A DNA stretch of 64,000 nt from Adineta vaga (Eukaryota; Rotifera): the NCBI GenBank assembly GCA_021613535.1, contig CP075496.1, positions 3,906,001 through 3,970,000 of the forward strand. The letters are read 5' to 3'. This document shows, piece by piece, positions 11,641-25,300 of the stretch. Position 1 is the first letter of the stretch, and the number at the start of each line of letters is the position of its first letter. The notes under the pieces were generated by a model. The model was not told the origin of the DNA, did not search any database, and saw nothing but the letters and a program-made list of their open reading frames with translations. The position numbers and the translations under genes were made by a program.

Positions 11641-13832
11641 ATGTCATTAGAAATTGAATCCGCTGAGTAAGTGTAACATACAATATATGAAACTATTATT
11701 GAGCATATTTCGATGATGAATAATATTTGAATGATTTGATTTTAGCGTTATTCGTCTCATTCAACAATATTTGAAAGAAAATAATTTGTTACGAACTTTA
11801 GCTCAATTACAAGTAAGAGAGAGAGAGAGAATCTTTTCTCCTGAATAAAATGAAAAAATAATTTCATTTAGGAAGAAAGTAGTATTTCATTGAATACTGT
11901 TGATTCAATTGAAAGTTTCAGTAGTGAAATTCATAATGGTCATTGGGATACTGTTTTACAAACGATTCAATCATTGAAATTACCTGATGCTAAACTTATT
12001 GATCTCTATGAACAAGTAAAATATGGACTGATGAATGTAAACTTTGATATTTTCAATAAATGAGTTTTAGATTGTCATTGAATTAATTGAATTACGTGAA
12101 TTGGGAGCTGCACGTACTTTATTACGTCAAACAGATCCGATGATTATACTTAAACAACAACAACCGGATCGTTATGTTCATTTAGAAGATTTACTTACTC
12201 GATCATATTTTGACCCACGAGAGGTTTGTTTATTTTCAATTTTGATCAAAAAGATTTTTTTAGAGAATTATCATTCTTCATTAGGCTTATGCAGAGGGAC
12301 AAAATAAAGAAAAACGTCGTCAATCCATAGCTACTGCTCTTTCAGGTGAAGTTAGTGTGGTACCAGCTTCACGTTTATTGGCTCTGTTGGGTCAAGCACT
12401 CAAATGGCAACAACATCAAGGTCTTCTACCACCTGGTATGAATGAATTTAATTCTGAAGTTATGGTGATTGTTTCTTATACATTTCTCAGGTACTTCCAT
12501 CGATTTATTTCGTGGTAAAGCTCAAGTACGTGAACAAGAAGAAGAAACGTATCCCAGTCAATTAAGTCGTGTGATGAATGTGCGTAAATTTCACTTAGAA
12601 AAAAAGTTCTTTTTTTTTATTGAATCTATTCTTCATTTTAAAGTTCGGTAGCAAAGCTCACGTTGAATGTGCACGTTTTTCTCCTGATGGTCAATATTTA
12701 GTCACTGGTTCATTTGATGGTATTATTGAAGTATGGAATTCCACTACTGGAAAAATTCGTAAAGATTTAAAATATCAAGCACAAGAACACTTTATGATTA
12801 TGGATGGTGCAGTCTTAGCATTATGTTTCAGTCGTGATTCCGAAATGTTAGCAACCGGTAGTCAAGATGGACAAATTAAAGTAAAGTTTTTTTCCTTTTA
12901 GACTTCTCTAATCATATCAGAAATGATTTGATATAGGTTTGGAAAATTTTAACTGGACAATGTCTACGAAAATTTGATAAAGTTCATTTGAAAGGTGTAA
13001 CAAGTTTAACATTTTCGAAAGATAATACACAATTGTTAAGTACATCTTTCGATCATTTTATTCGGTAAGAATAATTAGTGAATTTGTCGTTTTTCTCTTA
13101 TCGTCCATGTTTAGAATTCATGGATTAAAATCTGGTAAAACAATAAAAGAATTTCGTGGACATGCTTCATTTGTTAATAATGCTATTTTCACCATGGATA
13201 ATCATCATGTTATAAGGTAATTTAGAGGAATTCGTCTTTCATAGACATGAAAAGACTATTTCTTGATTTGATTTAGTGCAAGTTCAGATGGTTCAGTGAA
13301 ACTATGGAGTATGAAAACATCGGAATGTACTGCAACATTTAAATCATTTGGAAGTACAGATATAACTGTGAATAGTGTGCATTTATTAGCTAAAAATGTT
13401 GAACAATTTGTTGTATGTAATCGAAGCAATACTGTTGTAATTATGAATATGCAAGGACAAGTATGTTTGAGAGTAGAAAGTTTTATCTAAATTCTTTTCC
13501 TTTTCTTTGTCGGAAAATAGATTGTTAGAAGTTTTACAAATGGAAAGAAAGAAAATGGTGATTTTATTTGTTGTTGTGTATCTCCACGTGGTGAATGGAT
13601 CTATTGTTGTGGTGAAGATATGATGCTTTATTGTTTCAATGTTCAATCTGGTAAACTTGAAAAAGTTCTATCGGTACGTTGAAATAATGAATAAGAAACC
13701 TCCTATTATATTATGAGTTATTTTAAAATTTAGATTCATGAGAAAGATGTCATTGGAATGTGTCATCATCCCCATCAAAATTTAATTGCAACATTTGCAG
13801 AAGATGGAACATTAAAATTATGGAAATCTTAG
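11641..13832 (+). CDS. SMU1: WD40 repeat-containing protein SMU1
   Basis: Spliceosomal B-complex protein that works with RED in activation of pre-mRNA splicing. Twelve exons (11641-11666, 11746-11812, 11872-12015, 12071-12223, 12285-12435, 12491-12579, 12644-12880, 12937-13064, 13115-13216, 13277-13460, 13521-13673, 13734-13832) give 510 residues against 513 in human. Order: LisH ([19 protein letters not shown]), CTLH ([20 protein letters not shown]), a helical region ending [20 protein letters not shown], then seven WD40 repeats from [20 protein letters not shown] to DGTLKLWKS. The start is the first ATG and matches the family. A poly(A) signal AATAAA lies at 13891-13896. Intron 2 contains a GA microsatellite. 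Confidence 0.97.
11817..11830. repeat. (AG)n microsatellite in SMU1 intron
   Basis: Seven AG units right after the donor of SMU1 intron 2. A simple repeat. Confidence 0.9.
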
Positions 13833-14170
13833 ATTTCTTGTTTTTGTTTGTACTGTGCGACTGTCTCTTTTTTTTTCGTGTAAAATTTGGAATAAATCAA
13901 ACTTCAGAAGGAATATCTTATCAAAGTAGTAGAATCTGATTTTATAGACTAATCGACTCGAGAAATATTTTCAAAACCAAATCACTTTCAAGCCCTAAGT
14001 TTATTGATAATGAGACTTATTGTCAACGAATTAGTATCCATTACGTAATTCATTGCTGTGCTAATTTGTCGAAGATTCTTCTTTTATATGTTCTGGTAAT
14101 CCATTTTTATGTAATGTACAATGCCTATGAATACAAATAGTTAATACTATTTTTGTGCGAAGTCATTGAA
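13833..14170. other. convergent intergenic region SMU1/glycogen phosphorylase
   Basis: About 340 bp of 3' sequence shared by two convergent genes. It contains AATAAA at 13891-13896 on the plus strand for SMU1. I see no gene in it. Confidence 0.6.
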
Positions 14171-17100
14171 CTAGAAATCAAACCAGATATTTTTTGCATA
14201 TTCTTCAATAGTTCGATCTGATGAAAATTTTGCTGCAGCTCCAATATTATGTATACATTTCCAATACCATACATGAGGTTGAAGAAAATCTTTGGCTACT
14301 TCTTCTTGTTTAGTAATGTACGCTTGATAATCACCTAATACCATCCAATGATCACCACCACGCAATAATGTATCGATAATATCATGAAATCTTGAACGAT
14401 CATCAGGTGAAAAATATCCATCTCGAATTTGATCAATAGCAAGACGTAATTCTTCATTTTGTAAACTATCATATGGATTGTAACCTTGTTGTCGTCGTTG
14501 TTGAACTTCTTCAACTGTAAAACCAAAAGTATACATATTTTCTTCTCCACATTCTTCACGCATTTCAATATTGGCACCATCTAATGTTCCTATAGTCAAT
14601 GCACCATTAAGCATAACTAAAACAAAACAGAGAACTTTTCTTCTTGCTAACTTTCAACAAGAAATCATCATTTGATATTCACATTTCATATTGCCTGTTC
14701 CACTTGCTTCTGTTCCTGCTAATGATATCTGTTCCGAAAGATCAGCAGCTGGAATAATATATTCAGCGGCTGTTACACGATAATTTTTTACAAATAATAA
14801 TTTCAATCGATTACCAATCTCTGCATCATTATTGATTATCAATGCGACATCATTGATTAATTTGATAATTTTCTTGGCAACCGCATAACCTAATCGATAC
14901 AAAATCAATGATAATATCAAAAATATTTTATTCAAACCGGGTGCAGCTTTTCCACCAATAATAATTGTTCGTGGTACAAATGTATTTTGCTTATTAGCTC
15001 GATTATCTTTCTTCAATCGATTATAAAGTGTAATTGCTGTAAAGTAGGAGAAGAACATGCAGATCTTCAACTATTTGATCAGAATGTTCTTTACCATGAA
15101 GTAAGCAAAGTAATGCTCGTTTATATTCATGAATTCTTTTAATTTGTACATCAAACATGGATTGAACATTGATTTCAATATGATATTCATCTTCAAGCAT
15201 ACGAGCTAATCGTAATTTATTTTTTATCTAAAGAAATAGAGATATTTATTATCGTAGATCAAATATGAAATACTTTGATTTGTTGAAGACGTGAAAGAAT
15301 ATTTTTATTTGAAGCAAATTGACGAAATGATTGAAGTGATTGATAATGATTTTGAATAAATTGTTCTCCAATACATTCAACAATTAATGAAAAGAGATCA
15401 GGATTGCAAAGAGCAAGCCAACGACGAAATGTGATTCCATTCGTTTTATTTTGAAATTTTTCTGGTGTTAATTCATAGAAATCTTTAAACATTGATTCAC
15501 GTAAAAGTTTCGAATGAATTTGTGCAACACCATTGACTGTATGAGAACCAATAATAGATAAATAAGCCATATTGATTAATTGAATCGAACCTTCCTCAAT
15601 AATAGACATACGTCGAATACGATCATCATCCGATGGAAAATGATCTCGAATATTTCGTAAATGTCGTGTATTTATTTCATAGATTATCTGTAAATGACGT
15701 GGTAAAAGTTCTAAGGAAACAAAGCAACACTTCATTTTATTCAAAGAATGAATTCGAGTAGATAGTGTGTGTGTCATGGATTGTATACAAACTTTCAATC
15801 ATTTGAACTGGCCATCGTTCAATAGCTTCTGGCATTAATGTATGATTTGTATATGCAAAACAATTCACGGTAATAAACCATGCATCATCCCATGATAAAT
15901 GTTCGATATCAAGAAGAAGACGCATCATTTCAGGTATCGCTAATGATGGATGAGTATCATTCAATTGAATAGCTACCTAGTAGAATTAGACAATTATTTG
16001 AACGTAAAACAAAACGAACGATCTCTATTGATCCTGACCATTTCGGGCATACATCGAAAATCAACGAATGTAGCTGATATTGATTTGTGATGTGGTTGTT
16101 TATTTGGTATTTGTAAGTTCTGTTGTTTAGTTTCTTTTTTTAATGATTTTTGCCAACGTTTTTCACCTTTAAATCGTCGTAGAATATCATGTAAACTAGC
16201 TGCAATTAAGAAATATTCTTGTTTCAAACGTAATTCTCGTCCTTCAGCAATATTATCATTTGGATAGAGTACACATGTTATACCTATTCTCGTCAATATT
16301 AAAACATTTTTGTTTTTCAAAAGATTTGAAAGATCTTACGTTCAGCTTTGTTACGTTCCATTACGGCTTGAATATATTCACCTTCATTAAATGATTTGAA
16401 ATTAAAATCACAATCAGCTTTTGCAGAAAATAAACGCATTGTATTCACAATCTAAATATAGAAAACATTTAATATAACAAGCAATGACGCCATTGATATC
16501 TTGTTCTTCTATTTACATTGTTTTTATAGCCTGGAACTGGATAATCATAAGCTTCTGCAATAACTGTTTCATAATCTATCCATTGAAAGATATGCATTGA
16601 TTCATTCCAAATAACTTTCCCATAAAATTGAATGGGTATTTCATTTTGAATACGTCGAATCTATTTAGATTTCTCTCATGACATTATTCTCTTGCTAATA
16701 TTAACTTACTTCCCAAGGCATTGGATGTCGTAGCCAATCGTCAGGTACTTCAACTTGCCAACTAAAGAAAACAAACCAAATTTTTGTTTCAATCAATGAA
16801 ATGTTCATTTACCCATCGACGATTTGTTGTTTAAATATTCCAAATTGATATCTTATTCCATATCCATATGAAGGTATACCCAATGTAGCCATTGAATCAA
16901 GAAAGCAAGCAGCTAAACGACCAAGACCACCATTACCTAAAGCGGCGTCATCTTCTAGTTCTTCGATATCATTTAATTTAATATTGAGAGCTTCTGCTGC
17001 TTGTGTCATTTGTTCATTAATATCGAGATTAATTAAAGTATTTCGCATATATCGACCAATATAAAATTCTAAACTTAAAAATTAACACATCAGTTGAATG

Positions 17101-17567
17101 TATTATCGTATAAATAAGTTTACCTAAGATAGTACACTCGTTTACTACCAGTCATTTGATAAAATTGTTGTGTACGAATCCAGTTTTTTGCAAGAATATC
17201 TATCATCATTAAAAACAATTCCTTTTGTTTATTCTCATTAAACTATATCGTACCTCTCAATGCTTGTGATAAAGCTAAATAATATTCTTGTGTACTCGAA
17301 TGAAATCGATCAACCATCAATGTTAAATGTAAATGTCGATTGAAATTATCCACAAGACTATCAGTTTCAAATCATTAGTGGTCATATCTGTGTTCATAGG
17401 ACAGCTTACTTAAGTATTGTTTCGATATTTTTTATTTGATGTAATGAAACACGTAGATTTTGTGCTTCAGTTTGTCGATGACGTTCTTCCTCTTCATCAG
17501 TCGGTACATAACGAACTGATACAAATGAACTACGTGAACGTCGTTTATGACCTCCACTAACACTCAT
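14171..17567 (-). CDS. glycogen phosphorylase
   Basis: Releases glucose-1-phosphate from glycogen using pyridoxal phosphate (PLP). Fourteen minus-strand exons (17567-17410, 17357-17254, 17199-17124, 17073-16813, 16761-16710, 16660-16517, 16451-16340, 16283-16039, 15976-15793, 15710-15274, 15237-15095, 15036-14938, 14889-14693, 14616-14171) give 885 residues against about 842-847 in vertebrates. Landmarks: [65 protein letters not shown], the PLP-lysine motif [14 protein letters not shown] and [12 protein letters not shown]. The extra length is an N-terminus with [15 protein letters not shown], where the regulatory phosphoserine normally lies, and a longer Lys/Gln-rich 280s loop near [10 protein letters not shown]. 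The ATG at 17567 fits best; an upstream ATG in the same frame gives an unlikely hydrophobic leader. Confidence 0.96.
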
Positions 17568-18014
17568 GAAGAAAAAAACAAGCGAAAAAAAATTGTTGTA
17601 ATATTTTGCGCATTTTTCAACTAGCATCCGTTTTGAAGACATTGATAGGAAAAGTATTTTCACAGATACAATGAAATATAGTTTAGTAGATTAGCAACAA
17701 ATTCTGAAGCATAGTGGTGAATTGTAACTTTCATCAATATAGATCATATGCCCGATCGAATAGCTCTGTCTACGTCTTAGTGTAATTCAAGATTGTACAA
17801 GAAAGAGAACAAGACTCACTGTTCTATTGATGATGCTGATATTCATCAAACATCCTTAGAGATGTACGTCATAGTTGAGATCCGATGAAAATACCCTTAT
17901 ATAATATATTTCAATTTATTAACAAAATAGAAAAAAAAGAGGTGGCAAATAAACAAATATAGAACTGATAGAAAAATACAGGCAGAAATAAATGAAATTC
18001 AAATTCAAACAGAT
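17568..18014. other. intergenic region between protease and glycogen phosphorylase genes
   Basis: These 447 bp lie between two minus-strand genes, holding the protease 3'UTR and presumably the phosphorylase promoter. I see no gene and no convincing orphan splice acceptor right before the phosphorylase ATG. Confidence 0.5.
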
Positions 18015-20966
18015 CTATCGTTCTATGAGAGATTGTAGCCAGTTCGTATGCATCGATACATTAGTCATGGCTGAATATGCTTTCTGAAGACCTGTTTTCG
18101 ACATAATACCAGCAAGTTGCCAATGATGATTATTAGTTAGTAGCATCGAACCTGCTCCAGAATCACCCTTGATAAAAGAGAATAGAAGTAGATAAAAGAT
18201 TTCATACTTTCACAAATAACTTACTGGTCCTAATAAACTCGAATCATCTGTACTAATTGCACAGAAAGCATCTTCAGCAATATTATTTAATTGCCGTTGA
18301 CATTCACTTTGACTTTCTTGATTATTTAGTACACGTATATTTAATTGTTGTTGAATAAAATTATCTTCCGTATTACTATATGATACAACTTTTAAGATTT
18401 CTTGATCATGAACATTAACACTAGTCGGTAAACAGATCCAATCTGTAGTTGATGAACGTTGTATACGTTCCGTTAATTTGATTAAGACTACATCATTTTT
18501 TACAACTGCATGTTCCGTATCCAATGGTTCATAATTCGAATGCTGAAAACAATGAAAGAAATCGTTTAATTGAGAGAGAAAAACAGAAAATTGAATACAA
18601 ACTATGGTAAAATTAGCAATGGAATAAGATTGACTATGAAGGAAATCTGTACTGTTCAAACTAAGATTATGTACGCCGATACGAATATCAAATATATCTT
18701 CAAAGGATCTCGGTTCAGTCGTTAGATTCCAATTACTAATTAAAATGAAAAGCTATAAATCAATCGTCAAAAGTATTCGATTTGATTTACTTTCGAAAAT
18801 ATTGTTTATCCAAACAATGTGCTGCTGTAATAACATTCCAACTAGAAACTAATGAAGCCGAACAAACATAACGTGGTTCACTATTATAATACTGTTGTTT
18901 AATTAATAATGCTGCAACCCATGGAAAATGTCCTGTTTCAACAGGTTGTCCATTAATCATACGTGCTCTTCGTACATGAGTATTGACTAGATAAAAAAAA
19001 ACGAAGAAATCGTATTATAATGCTAATTTCTATTCGAATAAAATCTAACTGATCACCATTTTTCGATTTGTTCTTTTTTATGGATTTTTTCCTAGCATTT
19101 AATCGTAAGCGAGCGTTATTAATAGCAAGCGATGTTAGAGTTTGAGGTAAATTAGTTGTCATACGTAATTTATTAGAAGCAAATGATAACATACCGACTG
19201 CACTTGAATTGCTATAGTCATAGCCACATTCTGTAGCATAATAAATTCGTTGTTTTCTTTTCGTTTTTCTTATCGAAAATCTTACCAATACATTCATTTG
19301 CTATCGTTTTTATACAACATGCAAATGAACCATTTCGATCTTCACAACGTGAATTTATATCACAGGTTGTTGTTGATTCCGCACATTCATTAATATCTAT
19401 TGATGAGACATACATCGAATACATGTTTAGATCAGAAGTGAAACGTAGTCAGTACTTATGCAATGATTATTTCCATCACGTCGATATCCCTGAGCACATA
19501 TGCATTGATATGAACCAACGGTATTAGAACATATTTCGTTATCTCCTGTACAATTATTTGATGATAAACATTCATCAATATCTAAAAAAAATAAAATTTC
19601 GTAAATGTTACCAATGCTTTCGTCATGACGAGTTACCTTCGCAATGCAATGGATGAAATACATCAAGTTGGAAACCTGAATTACAAACACATGAAAAACT
19701 ACCATTATTGTTGACACATTGACCATTCGAACATCGACTTCCATTGAGACATTCATCTATATCTATGAAAAACATATGAAATAATTTGTCGTAAAATCTC
19801 TTTAGTTGACATCTATCTACCTTGACATTGAATGCCATTCGTTGTTGCAATCGTTTGATAACCTGATTTACATGAACACTAGTGACATAAAAAAAAACTT
19901 TAATAACAATTTTTACGAGTAGAAAAAAATGAACTGACAAAATAACTTCCATATGTGTTATTACATATTTGATGTTCACCACATATGCTTCGATTTTCAC
20001 ATTCATTTATATCTATTCAAAATAAGAATGTTACATTTCATACTGTTCATCGTTTCTTCCTATACTTTCTTACCTTCACACACTGTTAAATTATTATCGA
20101 TAGGTGGATGTTGAAAGCCCGTTGTACATTCACATTCATAACCTGATCCATTATATTTAATACAAACAAATTGTTGACATACACGTGGTTCGAATTCACA
20201 TTCATTAATTACTAGAATAATAAAATTTTTATTCAAAATTCACTATCTTTTCTTTGGAGCAATTTACATTGACATTCACAGTGAGTTGAATTTAATTGAA
20301 CAAGTTTTTGACTTGAATCACATGGTAAATAGCATTGTTCAGCTATTCAAAATGAAATTATATTGAAAAACTAATTTCATTGAAATACGCAATTGTACCT
20401 TTATTTTTAGAGTAAAATATACCCAAGCCAATACCAAGACCAAGCGCGACAAGAATAATAAGGATTAGAAGGGTAAAGATATACCAATATTTCGAACATA
20501 TTTTTGATACTATTGAGAATTTGAATTATTTAATTGATATAGGAAAAGTAAATCGACGAACCTTTTCCTTTACTTTTAGGCTTTTCAAAATGTTTTTGTA
20601 GATCATATAAATTTGTATGTTGAGATCGAATCGAAGGACCGCGTGTATCACCACCACTAATATCACTTCAAGAAGTAAAATCATCATTCCAAAATCATTG
20701 AAAAACACATCTTCGTCATACCTAAATGCTGCATTATTATATCCATAGATATTATCTTGACCGGATCGATATGAATAAACGGTATTTCTATCTCGATTCG
20801 ATCTATTTAATTCAGTAGGACGTAAAACAATCGAATTGCCATCATGTGCGACATTATTCGATGAAGAAGCATATGGATCATTGACATATGATATTCGATC
20901 ACGACCATCCGATATGTAGCTTAAATTATCAAAGTGTTGTCGATTGGGATAAATACCGGCGCTCAT
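18015..20966 (-). CDS. type II transmembrane protein with EGF-like repeats and a trypsin-like domain
   Basis: Fifteen minus-strand exons (20966-20722, 20665-20562, 20509-20399, 20342-20268, 20211-20074, 20012-19939, 19878-19821, 19762-19637, 19581-19456, 19396-19286, 19230-19057, 18986-18791, 18735-18603, 18542-18225, 18167-18015) give 713 residues. About 115 cytoplasmic residues rich in Ser, Tyr and Asn precede one membrane segment ([20 protein letters not shown]) followed by SKNK. About five EGF-like modules follow, several starting D(I/V)(D/N)EC and so probably calcium-binding. A linker leads to an S1 protease domain with a likely activation site at RAR-MING, His in [10 protein letters not shown], Asp in KNDVVLIKL and Ser in GDSGAG. 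The S1-pocket Asp and the Cys191-Cys220 pair of trypsins are absent. Function unknown; probably a cell-surface protease. An untranslated or short upstream exon is possible. Confidence 0.85.
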
Positions 20967-22386
20967 ATTCTGGCCTTGTACATGACTAGAAGAACTAAAA
21001 TAAACAATGAGTATGTCTATTAGATAACATTGCACTCTTACACGTGATTCCACGATTAACAAACGAATTGAATATCTATGTTCTTTCTTTTCTTCTTCTT
21101 TTTATTTTTTGATAGTAACTGAAAGTCTACCTACATTGAATAAATCGTTGTATCAATACAATCTGTATTTTTCAAAGAAAAGAAAAGAGAAACGAAACAA
21201 GACAAGACGGAAGATGATATTGTGTTTTACAAGCTCACCTTTTTTATTTTAAAGATTTCTTTCTTTTTTTTTTCTACTCTTCATTCAATGTAGTTCGTTT
21301 GTTAGGTCAAACAAGTAAAAAAAAGAATGTAAAATGTGTGCATAAGACGCGAGAGAAAACGAGAGAGAGAGAACAACGGGCCGATGAATGGAAATAAGAA
21401 CAAAATGAAATGAAGACGATTTTGAAATGAATGCACACGTAAAATGAAGAACGAGAGAAAAAGGAAGGGAGAAAAAAAATCTGAGTACTTGCATTTAACT
21501 TCATGAAGTATAGAACAAGACAAAATGTGAGCCAAATAGAGAGTGAGAGAGAAAGCTTTATTTCGACTATCGAAAGAACATTAAATAACGTTCATACCTA
21601 CATATATATATATATATACTTTTTCGTTCTCTTGTTTTTTACTGTTCGAATTGTTCAACGAAAAGAGGATGAAGACATGGGAGTAACTAATCAATGATTA
21701 CATCGATTGAATTCAACGATCTATAACATCGTACCGTCATTTAAAGTTACTCTTTTATATCGCGAATTATCAAATATTTAAATCCTATATTATCGAATAC
21801 TTAATAGCCACCTTAGTGAGTCGTTACATCAAATATATTCTCATCGATTGTGACTCATAGATTTCTTGTTGAAAGAAGAAAAATGACTCATAGGTATTAT
21901 TAATAGCAACAAAATTATACTTGAGATTTAATTATCATCATTCCTAAAAGTTAAAACTTTTGGATAAGGTCTGTTGTTATGAAAAAAAATATTTTCGTTA
22001 ATTTATTCCACAGCTGTTATTTTATGGTGATGATATTAATATATTCTCAACGAAAAACAAACGATCATGTTATTTTACACTCAAATGTAATCAGTAACAA
22101 TCTATGTCAGATACATGATGTATTGGAATAAGATTGATCTGATAAAGAATAACATTTGCAATTGTATGAAAGGAGCAGATAAACTCTGTTATACTTTTAA
22201 ATATCAAACTAGTTATTGTTTTTATTTAATCATTGAAAATTTTGTCTAGACACTAGTGATATCTGCCTCCTCGTTCATCCTGCCTTTTTTGTGATAATAT
22301 ACAAAAGAAAATAAATGAGAATTAATAATCGATATAAAAAAGATCAATTTCATTCAAAATACAAAATGAAACTAAAATCGAGTAGA
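20967..22386. other. intergenic region with simple repeats
   Basis: Here 1.4 kb contains the upstream region of the membrane protease and the 3' region of the SPOC gene. It has GA-rich patches (around 21352-21372), a TA run (21602-21619) and otherwise AT-rich DNA. ORFs here are short and low in complexity, and I do not call them. Confidence 0.5.
21602..21619. repeat. (AT)n run
   Basis: Uninterrupted alternating A/T in intergenic DNA. Similar runs are at 31161-31178, 39741-39758 (cathepsin intron), 49502-49518 and 57376-57394. Confidence 0.9.
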
Positions 22387-25300
22387 TCATTCTTCAGGTT
22401 GATCTAAATCATGATACTCTGTCTTAAAATTATTACGATTATAATATCTCCATTCATTTGAACTAGATAAACATCTATTCTTTGATTTTTGTTGTTGCAT
22501 CATTAGATGAAACATTGGAATAGATCTTACTGATTTTGTCCAATTACCATTTAATTGTGAGAAATCTTTGATATTGATCGATGAATTTCGTGATATAGTT
22601 AAATCGATTGGTTTCTATAGAATGAACGTTTTATTATAAAATATATTTCAAAGAAAACAAAACGAGGAAAACAAATGTCTGTATACACAAAACGAAACGA
22701 AAGAAAACAAAAATAGCAAATGAAATAATAACAAAATTTTCTGGCAGTTAGAAACTCACATCAATGGATTTTGTTGATGAAATTTTCGTAGTATCTGTCG
22801 AAAGATCTTTATTTGGAATTGTTGAGTTTTGTCGTTCATCCTTTGATTTCAATTTGACACAACGATTGAAATCTGTTGGTAATATATCGGAAAAACGTGA
22901 TTTACGACGTTGTTTTCGATGATGATGATCATTCGATGTTACCGATGAAGTCATTGAATGATCCATATCTGGATCAAGAAAACGATAATCAATATCATTG
23001 AAATCATCGGGTAAAGTACTACTTATTGTTAGTTGTTTTTTATGTTTTTCATCTTGATCATCATCCACAACATCCATATTTTCTTCGATGAGATTATCAC
23101 CAGCTACTGTCATTGATGTATTTGCATGTCGTTTGCTCCATTCAGTGAAAATAATCTGATAATCATGAAGAAAACTGGTACATAGATCATCACGTTTATT
23201 TATTTTTAATGTTTCAACTGTCGATGTGACGATTGAATGAATACTATCCACTGTTGATGAACGATGAATAAATTGAAGAGATTCAGATATCAATTTGAGC
23301 AAATCATCATTGGTTCTAAATGAATATGACCAATAAGAATACTGAAGTCCTTAGATACTCAAATTATTCTTATCAACAATTAGTAATTAATTAGAAAATA
23401 TCATTATCACTTACGCCTGAACGGATTTTGGTTTGGTATTAGTTGTTTGTGATGGAGAAATCGGATTGTTCTGTATTGTATTACTTCTATTTAATCTTGG
23501 ATCTTTATTTTTTGCTAATCGAGGATCACGTGTAGTAGATGTATCTTGTAATGCCATTGGTTTATATGTGAAATGATTAAAAGATAAGTTTTCATTCGAA
23601 CGAGTGACTGATTTTATTGTCTTTCTTCCTGATCCAATGATGACAAGAAATAATTGTTTTGTTTCAAATATCGCAGGTAAGAATAGTGAGGATATGACGC
23701 TTGCTGGACAATCTTTTGTATTAGCTGCTAATATATACATATCACGAATATAGGATGTATTCGAACATTTACTAATGACAGCAGCTCGTCGTGATGTTTG
23801 CATCGAATCGACATATTGCAAGAATATCTCATTATCATGAGAATTTAATGATGATGATGACGATGATGTAAGTGTTAAGATTAATACATCACGAACAGCA
23901 AGTGATTCTTGAATATAATCCCAAAGATCTCCTAATCGCAAACGACCAAGAATAGTCAATTTTTCAGGAATATTGCTAATTAAATGATCACTATCACCAT
24001 AGATATGAACTGATCGACATGGAATTTGAAGATCAGTCGAGTGGATGATTCCTCGCCATTGATATGATGGCTGACGATTGGGTGTCAATTGAGACCTTAC
24101 GAATGGTGGATTGCAATTTTCAAGATGAACTTCTTGAGAAGGACTATTAATTTTAGCCTTCTCAATCGTAGAAGGAGTAGATGAAGATTGAGAACTATTA
24201 TTGATAATGTCTGAGCCATCATCATTATTATTATTATCATCATCTTCATCGTAGATTAATGCATCAACACCGGTTGGACTTTCAGGTTCAATATAATCAT
24301 TGTCAGAATCATTTTCTGTAGAAACAGAATGTATGGGATTAAAAATATCAAAAGAAGACGTCAGTTTGACTGGTTTATTTGAATCCACTATCTTCGATAC
24401 AGGTGTTGAAGGAAGAGTTACTACTGTAGAAATAGGAAGAACCGATGAAACTATTGGATTACTTGGTTGTAATTTTTCTTCATGTATTGTAATGCTTGTC
24501 AATGGTTTCTTATCTTTATGCTTCGGTGAACTATTTGCAGATGGTTTATCATTGATCTTAACAAGTTTCTCTTTCGATGCACTTGGTTCTTTCTTTGAAA
24601 TATAAATTTATTGAAAGTAAAAATCATTTCTCTCCATCATCTCTTACTGTTATAAACGGTTGTACGAAAGAATCATTATCAAGTAAAACTTGTTGAGGAA
24701 CGTTGCTTCTCGCTCGTCGTGCTAATTCATCAGCTTTTTGTTGTTCAGCTTTGATAATCATTTGAACTTCTTTTTCAAATTGATCTTTACGTTTCTCTTT
24801 TTCTTCTAAATAAAAGATTGAAAATCAGTATTTCTTGGAAACATTTATCTACCCGGTGGTAACATATCTTCTGCTTTCATTGCCACAATTTGTTTTGCTG
24901 TTAATTCTTTCGAAAGAATTTGTTTATAAAAGAACTACAACATTTCGAATAAGTTATTTTCTTAATTTGATTTTGTATATTATGTCACATACATTATTAG
25001 TCATATTACTAATATTAGCAAGTAATGAACGAAACTTGTTTTTATATGAATTATCAACTTTGCCATAAATATTAAACATTTCTTCTTCAATTTGATGAAC
25101 TATTAATCGAATATCATCATTGATTAGAGACGTTTCACCATGTTTTTCTAATCTAATTTTGTTTTGCAGATAAGTTGAATACTCAAGTAAAGAAAATAGT
25201 ATATACATACCTCATTATAATTTTGTCATATAATGCTGTCGGAACTTTCGAACGAATGTCAATAGTAGAATCTGAACTAGTCGATTGTCGCTTTTTGGTT

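Noticed and set aside
14890-14937. Apparent in-frame insertion in glycogen phosphorylase
   Set aside because: It is a 48-nt intron: splicing restores [13 protein letters not shown], which matches the family.
21285-21535. Three overlapping minus-strand frames with Phe/Ser-rich peptides
   Set aside because: They come from GA/CT-rich DNA in three frames at once, so they are compositional.
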